Assembly: GCF_019511345.1 (NCBI RefSeq) | Contig: NZ_JAEUAK010000015.1 | Coordinates: 1 to 64,000, forward strand | Direction: 5' to 3' | DNA: 64,000 bases | From: Rhizobium mesosinicum | GTDB lineage: Bacteria; Pseudomonadota; Alphaproteobacteria; Rhizobiales; Rhizobiaceae | Shown: piece after piece, positions 8,120 to 17,408 of the stretch | Position numbering within the stretch: the stretch's first letter is position 1 | How the letters are laid out: each line of letters starts with the position of its first letter | Made by a program: the position numbers and the translations under genes | Notes under the pieces: model-generated | The model's input: only the letters and a program-made list of their open reading frames with translations | Told to the model about the DNA's origin: nothing | Database searches by the model: none

Positions 8120-8920
8120 ATGGTGATGCACAAGACCGGAACACGGGCGGAATGGCTGCAGGCGCGGCTGGCGCTGCTCGAGGAGGAAAAGGAGCTGACG
8201 CGCCGCAGCGATGCACTGGCCGAGCGCCGCCAGGAGCTGCCCTGGGTGAAGATCGACAAGGACTACCGGTTCGAGACCGAAGCCGGCATCGTGCCGTTTT
8301 CGGCACTCTTCAAGGGCCGGTCGCAACTGCTCGTCTATCACTTCATGTTCGGGCCGGACTATACGGCCGGCTGCCCATCCTGCTCGGCGATCGCCGATGG
8401 CTTCAACGGCGTCACCGTTCATCTGGAAAACCACGATGTCGCCTTTACCGCCATCTCCCGCGCGCCGCTGGCCAAACTCCTGGAATTCAAGCGCCGCATG
8501 GGCTGGAGCTTCGACTGGGCGTCGTCGGCCGGCAGCGATTTCAACCATGATTTCAATGTGGTGTTCACGCTGCAGGAACAGCGCGACGGCAGCATCGAAT
8601 ATAACTACCGCCGCGAACCGCCGAATCCGGATGCGCAGGCCGGCAAGAGGGTACAGGAATGGGAGCTGCGCGGCGGCGAAGGCCCGGTGGCGCAGATGGC
8701 CGCAACGACAGGCACCGATATCTCGACCTACACCCGCGACCGCCCGGGCCTCAGCGCCTTCGTCCTGCAGGACAGCGAGATCTACCACAGCTACTCTTCC
8801 TATGCCCGCGGGCTGGACGGAATCTGGGGCATGTATCAGCTGCTCGACCGCGCGCCGCTGGGGCGCAACGAAACCGGTGTGTGGTGGCGTCACCACGATC
8901 GTTACGGGGCAGGGCAATGA
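8120..8920 (+). CDS. DUF899 thioredoxin-like protein
   Basis: A 266-residue DUF899 family protein, a thioredoxin-fold group often annotated as predicted dithiol-disulfide isomerase. Recognisable stretches are ELPWVKIDKDYRFETEAG (residues 37-54), YHFMFGPDYTAGCPSCSAIA with a CPSC pair at about residue 93, and VFVLQDSEIYHSYSSYARG near the end. The ATG at 8120 has GAGGAGA eight bases upstream; a GTG at 8105 is in frame but overlaps that site. The last codon overlaps the start of the next gene (ATGA), which indicates translational coupling. In vivo substrate is unknown. Confidence 0.85.
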   Translation: MVMHKTGTRAEWLQARLALLEEEKELTRRSDALAERRQELPWVKIDKDYRFETEAGIVPFSALFKGRSQLLVYHFMFGPDYTAGCPSCSAIADGFNGVTVHLENHDVAFTAISRAPLAKLLEFKRRMGWSFDWASSAGSDFNHDFNVVFTLQEQRDGSIEYNYRREPPNPDAQAGKRVQEWELRGGEGPVAQMAATTGTDISTYTRDRPGLSAFVLQDSEIYHSYSSYARGLDGIWGMYQLLDRAPLGRNETGVWWRHHDRYGAGQ

Positions 8921-9210
8921 TCATGTCTTCGAAGATGGGGGCCGGCATCAGCGCCGGCCCGCTTCTGCCCGGTATCGCGCGCGGGCTATCGCTTGCGGCA
9001 GCACCCACCTTTGCCGTAATGGCTGCGCTCTCGGCAAGCGATCCGGCGGTGGATATGATCTGTTCGATGGGCGGAATGCCGATGCATGGCGCATCGGCGT
9101 TCAGCGGCATGGCGGCCATGTATGGGCTGATGAGCCTGTTCCATGTCGGGCCATGGTTACGGTGGATGGGCGGCGAGAGGCACCAAGCCCCCTGCGCTCC
9201 CCAGACCTGA
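8917..9210 (+). CDS. Small membrane protein coupled to DUF899
   Basis: A 97-residue protein whose ATG overlaps the DUF899 stop codon (ATGA at 8917-8920), a strong sign of a real translationally coupled gene. Two hydrophobic segments are visible, LSLAAAPTFAVMAALSA (residues 25-41) and a Met- and Gly-rich stretch FSGMAAMYGLMSLFHVGPWL (residues 64-83). Between them lies MICSMGGMPMHG. The Met/His richness (MGGMPMHG) resembles weak metal-binding loops, but this is only suggestive. I do not recognise the family. It may work with the DUF899 protein at the membrane. Confidence 0.6.
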   Translation: MIMSSKMGAGISAGPLLPGIARGLSLAAAPTFAVMAALSASDPAVDMICSMGGMPMHGASAFSGMAAMYGLMSLFHVGPWLRWMGGERHQAPCAPQT

Positions 9211-9454
9211 AAGGCGGCGCTGTGCGGGGTGCCCCCTGTCCGGCTGGGCTGCCGGCGCGCCCTCACGCTCCGATGCAATCGCTCCCGGGACAGCGATGAT
9301 CATCATGACGGTCTTGGTCTTGCACGCATCCGACCGCTGCGTCATGCCTAGTTCTGGTCCGAATTTCTGATGCCGGCCGGTTTCTCCTTTTTTAAGATCA
9401 TTGTCCTAGCGTCTGCGATGCGCCGGTTCTGTATTGCGTCCGCCGCGAGGGGTC

Positions 9455-10651
9455 ATGGATAGTAATTTCGCCTTCCTGCTGCCGGTCATGATGCTGATTT
9501 TCGGCTGCACCTTCCTGATCGTCGCCCGGTTCGGGTCGCGGGAAGCGAAGCTTTGGGGGCCGGGCTATCTTTTTTCTGCGGCCGCATTTTCCGTTCCGCT
9601 TTTCGACAGCCTGCTTGAAGAGCGCACCGCCTCCGCCATCGCCGATGCGTTGTTCCTTCTTGGGTTCCTTTTCTATTCCGGCGCCGTGCTGGCCCGGTTC
9701 AAACGGCCTTCCTATTTCCGGCTGCGTCTTGCCTTTGCCGGGGTGATGTATGCGGGCATGCTCTATGCCGCGCTGGTGGCCGTCAGCATTCCGGCAGAAT
9801 TCCTGCTGAATGATCTTGCCTGCGCGGCGCTGCTCGGCTTTGCCGTTGCCATTAGTCTGCGGCACATGCGCCATGCGGCCGACAAGCTGCTGCTTGCCGT
9901 CTCCGGCCTCGTCATCGCCGATATCATCATTCGCAATGTGATCTTCGTCTTCATCGTGCCGTCCTATGGCGGCCACGAGGATTTCATCTCGTCGGAATAT
10001 GCCTTCACCATGCAGGCGGCGGCTTCCATACTGGCGCTGATGTTTGCCCTTGCGGCGCTGGCGGCAACGACGCTCGATACGATCGCCGCACATCGTGATG
10101 CCGCGGAGCGCGATCCGATGACCGGCATGCTGAACCGGCGCGGCTTCGATCGCATGGTCGAGGAGAGGAAAGGCGCGCAAGGCACCGTCATCATCTGCGA
10201 CATCGACAACTTCAAATGGGTAAACGACACATTTGGCCACGGACCCGGCGATGAGGTGATCCGCGCTTTTGCCCAGATGCTGCAGGCGCGGCTGCCGGAG
10301 GGCGCCTTTGCGGCGCGGTTCGGCGGCGAGGAGTTCGTGATCTTCCTGCCGGCAACGCCGCTGGCGGCGGGCGGCGATTTCGCCAACAAGGTGCGGCTGG
10401 CCTTTGCCGCCGTCGACCGCAAGGCGAGCGGCTTCGACGGCAGGCCGATCGGTTTCGACGGCAGGATCACCGCAAGCTTCGGTGTCGCCGGCGCCAATCC
10501 GGCGGATCATTCCCTCTACGAGCAGATCGCCCGCGCCGACAAGGCGCTCTACGCCGCCAAGGAAGCCGGGCGCAACAAGGTGATGGTCGAAGGCGAGCCG
10601 CCGCGCGACATGTCCAGCCCGCGGGTGGTGGCGGTCAACAGGGGCTGCTGA
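9455..10651 (+). CDS. Membrane-anchored diguanylate cyclase (GGDEF)
   Basis: A 398-residue protein. Residues 1-215 are hydrophobic with about six membrane helices (FLLPVMMLIFGCTFLIV onward). Residues 225-385 form a GGDEF domain: DPMTGMLNRRGFD, CDIDNFKWVNDTFGHGPGDE, and the active-site loop FGGEEFVIF. An intact GGEEF predicts synthesis of cyclic di-GMP from two GTP, so the protein probably converts a membrane signal into biofilm or motility control. I see no clear RxxD inhibitory site upstream of GGEEF: the region reads ARLPEGAFAARFGGEEF. The ATG at 9455 has GAGGGG upstream; an in-frame start at 9434 would add seven residues. It is monocistronic. Confidence 0.9.
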   Translation: MDSNFAFLLPVMMLIFGCTFLIVARFGSREAKLWGPGYLFSAAAFSVPLFDSLLEERTASAIADALFLLGFLFYSGAVLARFKRPSYFRLRLAFAGVMYAGMLYAALVAVSIPAEFLLNDLACAALLGFAVAISLRHMRHAADKLLLAVSGLVIADIIIRNVIFVFIVPSYGGHEDFISSEYAFTMQAAASILALMFALAALAATTLDTIAAHRDAAERDPMTGMLNRRGFDRMVEERKGAQGTVIICDIDNFKWVNDTFGHGPGDEVIRAFAQMLQARLPEGAFAARFGGEEFVIFLPATPLAAGGDFANKVRLAFAAVDRKASGFDGRPIGFDGRITASFGVAGANPADHSLYEQIARADKALYAAKEAGRNKVMVEGEPPRDMSSPRVVAVNRGC

Positions 10652-10864
10652 GCCCATCGACAAATGCGGTCAATGGTGCCGTTCCACGACGGCAATCAAC
10701 AAGCCTGCCCTTAGGTAGCTGATGTAACATCGACGGCACCTCGAATCCAACGATTTCAATAGATTACAAATCGTCCATGTCGGAAAATCGCCGCATTTCC
10801 TACAGACTGCCGTCGCAATTGGCTGAGACCCTGTCACCATCCGGTGATGAGGAGGTCAGTGGTC

Positions 10865-12448
10865 ATGAGCCTGTCTTTTCCGACGATGGCGGCGATCCGT
10901 TTCGGGTATGGATTGCGCCCGGGCGAGGCCCCGCCGCAAACCAAGGATGATCTGATCGCGCAGGTGACGCGCGGTGCCGGCAGCGTGCCGGGCTTTCCGG
11001 TCGGCGGCATCGAGGCGCGGCGCGCTGCGCTGCTCGACCTGCAGGACAGGCTGAAACAGATCCGGCAGGCCGATGGCGACGATCTCGATCGCCGGCAGCA
11101 GCGGCGGCTTCTGCAGCGTCGCGCGCAGATGCTCTTCCAGATGGATGCCAATGCGCGGCTGATGCAGGCGGTGCTTTCGCCCGATGGTTTCAACGAGCGG
11201 CTCGCGACCTTCTGGACCAATCATTTTTCCACGAGTGCCGCCAAGAGCCTGCCGATGCGGCTGATCGTGCCGCTTTACGAGGCAGAGGCGATCAGGCCTT
11301 ACATGGGCGGGAAATTCGCAACGCTGCTGCGAAGCGCCACCGAGCATCCCTCCATGCTGATCTATCTCGATCAGGCGCAGTCGCTCGGGCCGGGTTCCCA
11401 AGGCGGCATGCGGCGCAACAAGGGACTGAACGAAAATCTCGGCCGCGAGCTTCTGGAGTTGCACACACTTGGCGCCGGCAGCGGCTATACGCAGGCGGAC
11501 GTGCGCTCGGCGGCCATGGTGCTGACCGGGCTCACCGTCGACTACAAGGAACTGGAGACTGCTTTTCGCCCGCAGATATCCGAACCCGGCCGACATGAAG
11601 TGCTCGGTGTGAGCTATGGCGGGGCCAAGCGCAGGCGCGAGGATTATCTCGCGATGCTCGACGATCTCGCGGCTAATCCGAAGACGGCCGAGCATATCAG
11701 CCGCAAGCTTTCGGTGCATTTCATCTCAGACCAACCGCCGCAGGATCTGATCGCTGCCATGAGCGAGGCATGGAAGAAGACGGATGGCGAGCTATCGGCC
11801 GTCTACCGCGCCATGCTTGATCATCCGGCCGCCTGGCGGGACGAGGGCGCCAAGGCGCGCCAGCCTTTCGATTATATCGTGACCGGGCTTCGGGCGCTGA
11901 ACAGCGGCGCGGGCGCAGGCGATGTCGCTGCCTTCATGCAGGCCTATCAGCAGGAAGATGGCGACGGCGACGAGATGATGGCAGTGACGGCGACGAAGGA
12001 TGCCGGATCGGATAGGCGATCGCCGGATGCGCAAGCCCCTAATACTGAAGCACCCGACGCTCGATCCCCCGACGCTCCAGCAATGAACGCGCCGCCGAGC
12101 CTCGATGACGAAGCCAAGATCAAGCGGCGCAAGGCTTTCCAGATGGCGCGCGCGCTCGGGCAGGGCGCTCTTCGCCGCATGGGCCAGCCGACATGGCTGC
12201 CGCCAAGCCCGGCCGGTTTCGAGGAAAGTTTTTCCGCCTGGATCACCGCAAGCCAGCTTTCCGAGCGTCTGTCATGGGCGCGCCGCGCCAGCGCGCAGTT
12301 CGGCAAGGATGCCGATCCGCGCGAATTCCTGAAAGCGACGCTCGCCGATGCCGCCCGCGACGAGACGATCCGCGTTGTCTCGCAGGCACCGAACAAGATC
12401 AGCGGCTTGACGCTGGTGCTTGCTTCTCCCGAATTCAATCGCCGATAG
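10865..12448 (+). CDS. DUF1800 domain protein
   Basis: A 527-residue DUF1800 (PF08811) protein. Typical features are the N-terminal AAIRFGYGLRPGE, the central LATFWTNHFSTS (residues 115-126), NENLGRELLELHTLG (187-201), and YTQADVRSAAMVLTG. The family is found beside DUF1501 genes, as here (next start 12458), and the pair is thought to be exported or membrane-associated, though biochemistry is lacking. Residues 385-410 are an unusual Asp/Pro/Ala-rich insertion with near-repeats (DAQAPNTEAPDARSPDAPAM). AGGAGG nine bases before the ATG at 10865 fixes the start. Function remains unknown. Confidence 0.88.
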   Translation: MSLSFPTMAAIRFGYGLRPGEAPPQTKDDLIAQVTRGAGSVPGFPVGGIEARRAALLDLQDRLKQIRQADGDDLDRRQQRRLLQRRAQMLFQMDANARLMQAVLSPDGFNERLATFWTNHFSTSAAKSLPMRLIVPLYEAEAIRPYMGGKFATLLRSATEHPSMLIYLDQAQSLGPGSQGGMRRNKGLNENLGRELLELHTLGAGSGYTQADVRSAAMVLTGLTVDYKELETAFRPQISEPGRHEVLGVSYGGAKRRREDYLAMLDDLAANPKTAEHISRKLSVHFISDQPPQDLIAAMSEAWKKTDGELSAVYRAMLDHPAAWRDEGAKARQPFDYIVTGLRALNSGAGAGDVAAFMQAYQQEDGDGDEMMAVTATKDAGSDRRSPDAQAPNTEAPDARSPDAPAMNAPPSLDDEAKIKRRKAFQMARALGQGALRRMGQPTWLPPSPAGFEESFSAWITASQLSERLSWARRASAQFGKDADPREFLKATLADAARDETIRVVSQAPNKISGLTLVLASPEFNRR

Positions 12449-12457
12449 GAGCCTGTC

Positions 12458-13630
12458 ATGACGGAGTTTATGCTTTCGCGCCGTGGTTTTCTGACATCGG
12501 CCTGCTGCCTAGCCGCGGCCCCCATCTTCACACCGGTGACCTTTGCGGCCATGCCCGGCGACAACAGGTTCGTGACGATCGTGCTGCGTGGCGCGATGGA
12601 TGGGCTCGATCTGGTGCAGCCTTATGGCGATGCCGGTTTTGCGGCTTTTCGGCCGACCTTGGCGCTGACGCCGGACAAAGGGCTCATCGATCTCAACGGG
12701 CATTTCGGCCTGAACCCGGCGGCCGCCGATCTGATGCCGCTCTGGAAGGCGAAGGAGCTTTCTTTCGTCCATGCCGTTTCGACGCCCTATCGCGACCAAC
12801 GCAGCCATTTCGACGGGCAGGACATGCTGGAATCCGGCGGCGAGCATGTTGCCGAGGAGAGGACCGGCTGGCTGAACCGGGCGCTTGCCGTCATCCCGCG
12901 CTCGGATGCGCGCAAGGCCATCGACGTCAACACCTCCACGGAGCTGATCCTCACCGGGCCGAACAATGTCGATGTCTGGGCGTCGGATTCAAATCTCGGG
13001 CCGGCCAGGGATGAGATGCAATTCCTGATGCGGCTCTATGCCGGCGACCCGGCTTTTGCCAAGGCAATGGAGGAGGCGATCCGTGCCAACAGCGCTTCGA
13101 TGAATGCCGAGCAAGCCAGTCAGCGCGGCGAGAAGATCACCGATGTGGCGGCTCTCGCCGGCAATATGCTGAAGGGCGATTACCGTATCGCCAGCTTCTC
13201 GATTACCGGCTGGGATACGCATGTCGGCCAGCTTAACCAGTTCAAACGGCCGGTACAGGATCTGGCGCAGGCGATCACGACGCTGAAGGTCACGCTCGGG
13301 CCTGATCTGTGGTCGAAGACGGTGGTGCTTGCGATGACGGAGTTTGGCCGCACCGTGCGCGAGAATGGCTCCGGCGGGACGGATCACGGCACGGGCGGCT
13401 GCGCGGTGCTGGCGGGCGGAGCGATCGATGGCGGGAAGATTCTCGGCAAATGGCCGGGAATTGGCGATGGCGCGCTGCTCGACGACCGCGACCTGATGCC
13501 GACGGCCGATGTGCGGGAACTGGCGGCGGCGATGCTCTACCGGCAGTTCGATGTGTCGGCCGACGATCTGACGGGCAAGATCTTTCCGGGTTTGAGTTTC
13601 GACAAGGGATCGCAGTTTTTGCGGGGTTGA
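12458..13630 (+). CDS. DUF1501 protein with Tat-type signal
   Basis: A 390-residue DUF1501 (PF07394) protein. The N-terminus LSRRGFLTSACCLAAAPI carries a twin-arginine signal, so the protein is likely exported folded to the periplasm. DUF1501 belongs to the alkaline-phosphatase/sulfatase-like superfamily; visible metal-site candidates include RGAMDGLDLVQPYGD, DQRSHFDGQDMLE and the late TDHGTGG. It starts ten bases after the DUF1800 stop with AGGAGCCTGTC upstream, so the two are one operon. The pair is common in proteobacteria and planctomycetes but has no proven function. Confidence 0.88.
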   Translation: MTEFMLSRRGFLTSACCLAAAPIFTPVTFAAMPGDNRFVTIVLRGAMDGLDLVQPYGDAGFAAFRPTLALTPDKGLIDLNGHFGLNPAAADLMPLWKAKELSFVHAVSTPYRDQRSHFDGQDMLESGGEHVAEERTGWLNRALAVIPRSDARKAIDVNTSTELILTGPNNVDVWASDSNLGPARDEMQFLMRLYAGDPAFAKAMEEAIRANSASMNAEQASQRGEKITDVAALAGNMLKGDYRIASFSITGWDTHVGQLNQFKRPVQDLAQAITTLKVTLGPDLWSKTVVLAMTEFGRTVRENGSGGTDHGTGGCAVLAGGAIDGGKILGKWPGIGDGALLDDRDLMPTADVRELAAAMLYRQFDVSADDLTGKIFPGLSFDKGSQFLRG

Positions 13631-13670
13631 GGCATGTTTTGTTACAATGTCGTATGCGTCAGCGCACTTG

Positions 13671-13808
13671 GCCCCCTCATCCGACCCTTCGGGCCACTTT
13701 CTCCCCGCCGGGGAGAAGGGGAAATGCCGCGATCGTTTCTGCATTTTCAAAGCCATCGTATGCCACGTCCCCTCTACCCAGCGGGGAGAGGGTTAGGGTG
13801 AGGGGGCC
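13671..13808. repeat. Dispersed intergenic repeat, copy 1
   Basis: A 138-base element with inverted ends (GCCCCCTCATCCG at the left, AGGGTGAGGGGGCC at the right). It has an internal hairpin TTCTCCCCGCCGGGGAGAA near 13703-13721. A second, diverged copy lies at 29971-30095 and shares blocks including TCTCCCCG, GGGGAGAA, TCAAAG and CGTAT followed by CCACGTCC. It separates the convergent DUF1501 and membrane-protein genes. It fits the small palindromic elements common in Rhizobiaceae and may double as a transcription stop for both sides. Confidence 0.75.
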
Positions 13809-13849
13809 AGAGGTGCCAAGCTTGCATCCCGCTAACTTTGGCCCACACT

Positions 13850-14437
13850 TCAAATCAAGTCGTAAAGCCTGAAGATCCACGTGATCTGATAGAGCAGCCC
13901 CGCGATCACGAACGCCGCATGAAACCGCCTGTTCGCCGTCCAGGCCGCAACGATACACAGCACGATATAAACGGCGTTTCTGACCGGATATTCCCACCCA
14001 AGGGCCGCCAGATAGGCTTTGCCCTTCAGCAGCGTATCCAGAAAATCCACCACATAGGTCACTGCCAGCATGCCGAAGAACCAGCGGCGCCGCGAGATGA
14101 AATATTCCTCGTAGCCGCCGTAATCCTCGATCGTGGTCGGAAAGATCAGCACGCAGAGGAAGAAGAACAGGCAGCAGAAGTTGATCAGAAACAGATAGAC
14201 GCCGAACGAGATGACCGCCAGCGACTGCAGGCGATATTCCCACCACCAGAAATGGATGATGAACAGGAACATCGAGGCGACCCAGCCGAGATGTACCCAG
14301 TAGACCCTGAACTTGCCGGGTGACTGCACGATGCCGCCGAGGCCGGTCAGCAGGCGGGCGAGCGAGAGGCCGATCACCATCGACATCACGGTGCGGATGT
14401 AGACGTAGACCTCCGGTGTCGCCGCCGCCTGCATCAT
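13850..14437 (-). CDS. Hypothetical multi-pass membrane protein
   Basis: A 195-residue protein with about five to six membrane helices (MVIGLSLARLLTGLGGIV, MFLFIIHFWWWEY, VYLFLINFCCLFFFLCVLIF, VYIVLCIVAAWT, FVIAGLLYQITWIF). It is rich in Trp, Phe and Tyr. Its ATG at 14437 is one base past the stop of the thioesterase gene, so the two form an operon and are probably translationally coupled. I do not recognise the family; similar short membrane proteins occur throughout the alphaproteobacteria without assigned function. Lipid-related work is plausible from the neighbour but unproven. Confidence 0.7.
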   Translation of the reverse strand: MMQAAATPEVYVYIRTVMSMVIGLSLARLLTGLGGIVQSPGKFRVYWVHLGWVASMFLFIIHFWWWEYRLQSLAVISFGVYLFLINFCCLFFFLCVLIFPTTIEDYGGYEEYFISRRRWFFGMLAVTYVVDFLDTLLKGKAYLAALGWEYPVRNAVYIVLCIVAAWTANRRFHAAFVIAGLLYQITWIFRLYDLI

Positions 14438-14438
14438 C

Positions 14439-14825
14439 TCACTCCTGCGGGACGACCTTGGGTTTGCCGTCCTCGTCGAGCGCTACCATGATGAAGGTGC
14501 CGGCGGTGACCTTTTCCTGCTGGTTATAGCGTGAGCGATGCGCCCAGGCTTCAACCCTGAGCGTGATCGAGGTGCGGCCGACGCGCTCCACCTCTGTATA
14601 GATGGACAGCGTATCGCCGATTTTGACCGGCAGTTCGAAGGCCATTTCCTTGACGGCGGCGGTGACGACGCGCCCCCTGGCGCGCTCGGCGGCGCGGATG
14701 CCGCTCGCCAGGTCCATCTGCGCCATGACCCAGCCGCCGAAAATGTCACCGGCCGGATTGGCGTCTCCGGGCATGGCGAGCGTACGCAGTGTCAGTTCGC
14801 CTGTCGGCTTGGCGGCATCGGTCAT
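14439..14825 (-). CDS. Acyl-CoA thioesterase, YciA-like hotdog fold
   Basis: A 128-residue hotdog-fold thioesterase that hydrolyses acyl-CoA to free acid and CoA. Family marks are LRTLAMPGDANPAGDIFGGW (residues 13-32, with the Asn and Asp of the active site), MAQMDLASGIRA, and the strand VKEMAFELPVKIGDTLSIYT. The length is typical of YciA. GAGGAG before the ATG at 14825 is a clear ribosome binding site. It is followed at once by the membrane protein gene at 13850-14437. Chain-length preference cannot be read from sequence. Confidence 0.9.
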   Translation of the reverse strand: MTDAAKPTGELTLRTLAMPGDANPAGDIFGGWVMAQMDLASGIRAAERARGRVVTAAVKEMAFELPVKIGDTLSIYTEVERVGRTSITLRVEAWAHRSRYNQQEKVTAGTFIMVALDEDGKPKVVPQE

Positions 14826-15122
14826 CAGGGCTCCTCATCTGCCGGTGATTCATCTGGAATCACCCTAATGCAAAGCCTGAGCGGTGCGGAAGTCCGTAAA
14901 AACGCCATTTTCCGCAAATGCCTGTCAACGACGCCGGTCAATCGGAGAAAAATATAAATCGTAAAAATTCTTTCGAATTCAAACGCTTGATTTCACAATC
15001 GGCACCGTGCCCGATTGCCTCACCTTACGTTATTTCAAAATATTCTAATCAAGTTTTACCGTCCGGTAAGCGGCTCATATCAGTATTTGATGATTGTCAC
15101 ATATGAGAGCCGCCGGAACCCC

Positions 15123-16943
15123 ATGCGCAACATCAGGATTTCAACCCGCCTTTACAGCCTCGTCGCCTTCGCGCTTGTTGTGCTTGCCGCGACGATGATC
15201 TTCTTCCTCAACTTTTCCTACCGCCAACTCGAAGCCGAGCGGAAAGCCGGTCTGGCGCAGATGGACGCCACGGCGCTTGCCATCTTCGACAAATATTACA
15301 AGCTGGAGCAGGCGGGCACGATGACCCGCGAGCAGGCGCAGACGGCGGCCAAGGAAGTGATCGCCTCGATGCGCTATGGCGGCGGGACCGGCTATTTCTG
15401 GATCAACGACATGCATCCTGTCATGGTGATGCATCCGGTCAAGCCCGAACTCAACGGCAAGGATCTCACACAGAACAAGGACCCGAACGGCAAGTTCCTG
15501 TTCGTCGAGTTCGTCAATACGGTAAAGGCGAACGGGCAGGGCTTCGTCGATTACTATTGGCCGAAGCCCGGCGCCGACCAGCCGGTGCTGAAATATTCGC
15601 ATGTGGCGGGCTTTCAGCCCTGGGGCTGGGTCGTCGGCACCGGCGTCTATGCGGATGACCTTGCTGCTCTCTACCACCAGAATGCGATCTGGGCGGCGGC
15701 TCTCTGCCTGATCGGCGCCATCGCCACGCTCGCCATCGCCTATGCCATCGTGCGCAGCGTGACGACGCCGGTTGCACGTCTGAAAGCCGCGATGAATGCG
15801 ATTGCCGACGAAGACGCTTCCGTCGAGATATCGGACGCCGACCGGCGCGACGAGATCGGCCAGATGGCGAAATCGCTGATCGTGCTGCGCGACTCCGTCG
15901 CCGAGCGGGCCGAACTGCGCGTTCGCGAGGACGAGCGCCGGCAGGAGATCGAAAGCGAGCGGCGCGGCAACGAGGCGAGCCTGCGCTCGTCCTCCGAACG
16001 CCAGACGGCGGCGATGCGAGCGCTCGGCGCCGGGCTGGAGCGGCTTGCAGCGGGCGACCTGACGGTTGCAATCGACGATCTCGGCCAGGATTACGCCAAG
16101 CTCCGGTCCGACTTCAACGCCGCCGTCGATGCGTTGAACAGCGTCATCAATGCCATCGCGGAATCGAGCCATGTCGTCAACGACAGCGCCCGAGATATCA
16201 GCGAGGCGACCAACAACCTCTCCAAGCGCACCGAGCAGCAGGCCGCAGCACTCGAAGAGACGGCAGCCGCGCTCGACGAGATCACCGCCACGGTGCGCAC
16301 GGCCTCCGAGCGTGCGAATGAGGCACGCAACATGGTGGCGGAGACGAAGGCGAGTGCCGGCAAATCCGGCGATATCGTTCGCAACGCCGTCTCGGCCATG
16401 AGCCGTATCGAGAATAGTTCGAGCCGCATCAGCCAGATCATCGGCGTCATCGACGAGATCGCCTTCCAGACCAACCTCCTGGCGCTGAACGCCGGCGTGG
16501 AAGCGGCCCGTGCGGGCGAGGCGGGCCGCGGCTTTGCCGTGGTGGCGCAGGAGGTGCGCGAGCTGGCGCAGCGCTCGGCGAATGCCGCCAAAGAGATCAA
16601 GACGCTGATTTCGAGCTCGGCGGCCGAAGTCGAAGGCGGCGTGGCGCTGGTGCGCTCCACCGGCGATGCGCTGGTCGAGATCGAAGCGCTGGTAAACCGC
16701 GTCAACGCCCATGTCGACACCATCGCCACCGCCGCCCGCGAACAGGCGACCGGGCTTAACGAGATCAACACCTCGGTCAATCATATGGACCAGATGACCC
16801 AGCAGAATGCGGCGATGGTCGAGGAGACCACGGCCGCCAGCCAGACGCTGGCGGAGGAAAGCCAGCAGCTGCGGGCGCTGCTGTCGAAGTTCCGGCTGCG
16901 CGGTCAGGCGGGGCAGGGTGCCCAGTACGGCCGGGCTGCTTGA
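15123..16943 (+). CDS. Methyl-accepting chemotaxis protein, single Cache domain
   Basis: A 606-residue chemoreceptor. Helix 1 is at residues 12-32 (YSLVAFALVVLAATMIFFLN). The periplasmic region (35-185) is a single Cache domain of type 2 with GGGTGYFWINDMHPVMVMHP and FQPWGWVVGTGVYADD, a fold that commonly binds small carboxylates. Helix 2 is near 190-210, followed by HAMP and the cytoplasmic signalling hairpin with EIAFQTNLLALNAGVEAARA and GRGFAVVAQEVRELAQRSA. It should signal through CheW/CheA. I used the ATG at 15123; earlier in-frame starts (from 15015) would add residues with no signal-like character. The only weakness is a poor ribosome binding site. Confidence 0.9.
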   Translation: MRNIRISTRLYSLVAFALVVLAATMIFFLNFSYRQLEAERKAGLAQMDATALAIFDKYYKLEQAGTMTREQAQTAAKEVIASMRYGGGTGYFWINDMHPVMVMHPVKPELNGKDLTQNKDPNGKFLFVEFVNTVKANGQGFVDYYWPKPGADQPVLKYSHVAGFQPWGWVVGTGVYADDLAALYHQNAIWAAALCLIGAIATLAIAYAIVRSVTTPVARLKAAMNAIADEDASVEISDADRRDEIGQMAKSLIVLRDSVAERAELRVREDERRQEIESERRGNEASLRSSSERQTAAMRALGAGLERLAAGDLTVAIDDLGQDYAKLRSDFNAAVDALNSVINAIAESSHVVNDSARDISEATNNLSKRTEQQAAALEETAAALDEITATVRTASERANEARNMVAETKASAGKSGDIVRNAVSAMSRIENSSSRISQIIGVIDEIAFQTNLLALNAGVEAARAGEAGRGFAVVAQEVRELAQRSANAAKEIKTLISSSAAEVEGGVALVRSTGDALVEIEALVNRVNAHVDTIATAAREQATGLNEINTSVNHMDQMTQQNAAMVEETTAASQTLAEESQQLRALLSKFRLRGQAGQGAQYGRAA

Positions 16944-16950
16944 CAGGCTG

Positions 16951-17190
16951 CTAATGTGACGAAAAGGGCCGCGGCGTTGGTTGCCGCGGCCTTTTGTCTT
17001 TCCTCCGAAGACAGTTCAGGCCTGGCAGCAAGCCCCAGCCGATACCGTGCTGCTTCAAGAGCGCCTGCTCGTCGCCGAAGACCCAGCCGAAGACTTTCGC
17101 ATCTCCATCCAGAACCTGCACGAGGTAATGGACCTCGAAGTCGATGTCGGTGTCCGGTTGGTCCTTGCGGGCATAAGTTGCCGCTTCCAT
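16951..17190 (-). CDS. Small hypothetical protein overlapping a terminator
   Basis: A 79-residue frame starting MEAATYARKDQPDTDIDFEV, with GAGGAAAG placed correctly upstream of the ATG at 17190. Residues 16-50 (DFEVHYLVQVLDGDAKVFGW and on) look like a genuine folded stretch. The last 16 residues are basic and proline-rich and are encoded by the GC-rich hairpin at 16962-16996, which acts as terminator of the chemoreceptor gene. Either the gene really ends inside that hairpin or its original 3' end was lost. No domain is recognised. Confidence 0.55.
   Translation of the reverse strand: MEAATYARKDQPDTDIDFEVHYLVQVLDGDAKVFGWVFGDEQALLKQHGIGWGLLPGLNCLRRKDKRPRQPTPRPFSSH
16962..16996 (+). terminator. 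Intrinsic terminator of the Cache chemoreceptor gene
   Basis: Stem GGCCGCGGC (16967-16975) pairs with GCCGCGGCC (16983-16991) around loop GTTGGTT and is followed by TTTTG. A-rich sequence on the left makes it partly bidirectional. It begins 18 bases after the chemoreceptor stop codon. Confidence 0.8.
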
Positions 17191-17408
17191 CGATTGCTTT
17201 CCTCAGTACGGGCTCATGGTGCTGCCCGCTCATGGCAACAGCAGCAGGTGCTTTGGATTCGCGTCAGCCCGCGGTGCGCAGATACCTCTCTAACGAGTGC
17301 GGGCGGTCCCGGCCGGCCATTCTCCACACGTAAAGCTTTCATTCACCGTTTTTAATTAAATTTGAATCGAGGTTTTCAGATCACAGGCCGCATGCGGAAG
17401 CGATAAGT

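Noticed and set aside
15141..16784. 547-codon open frame on the minus strand
   Set aside because: It is the antisense shadow of the Cache chemoreceptor gene; composition is Arg/Gly/His-rich and no family is seen.
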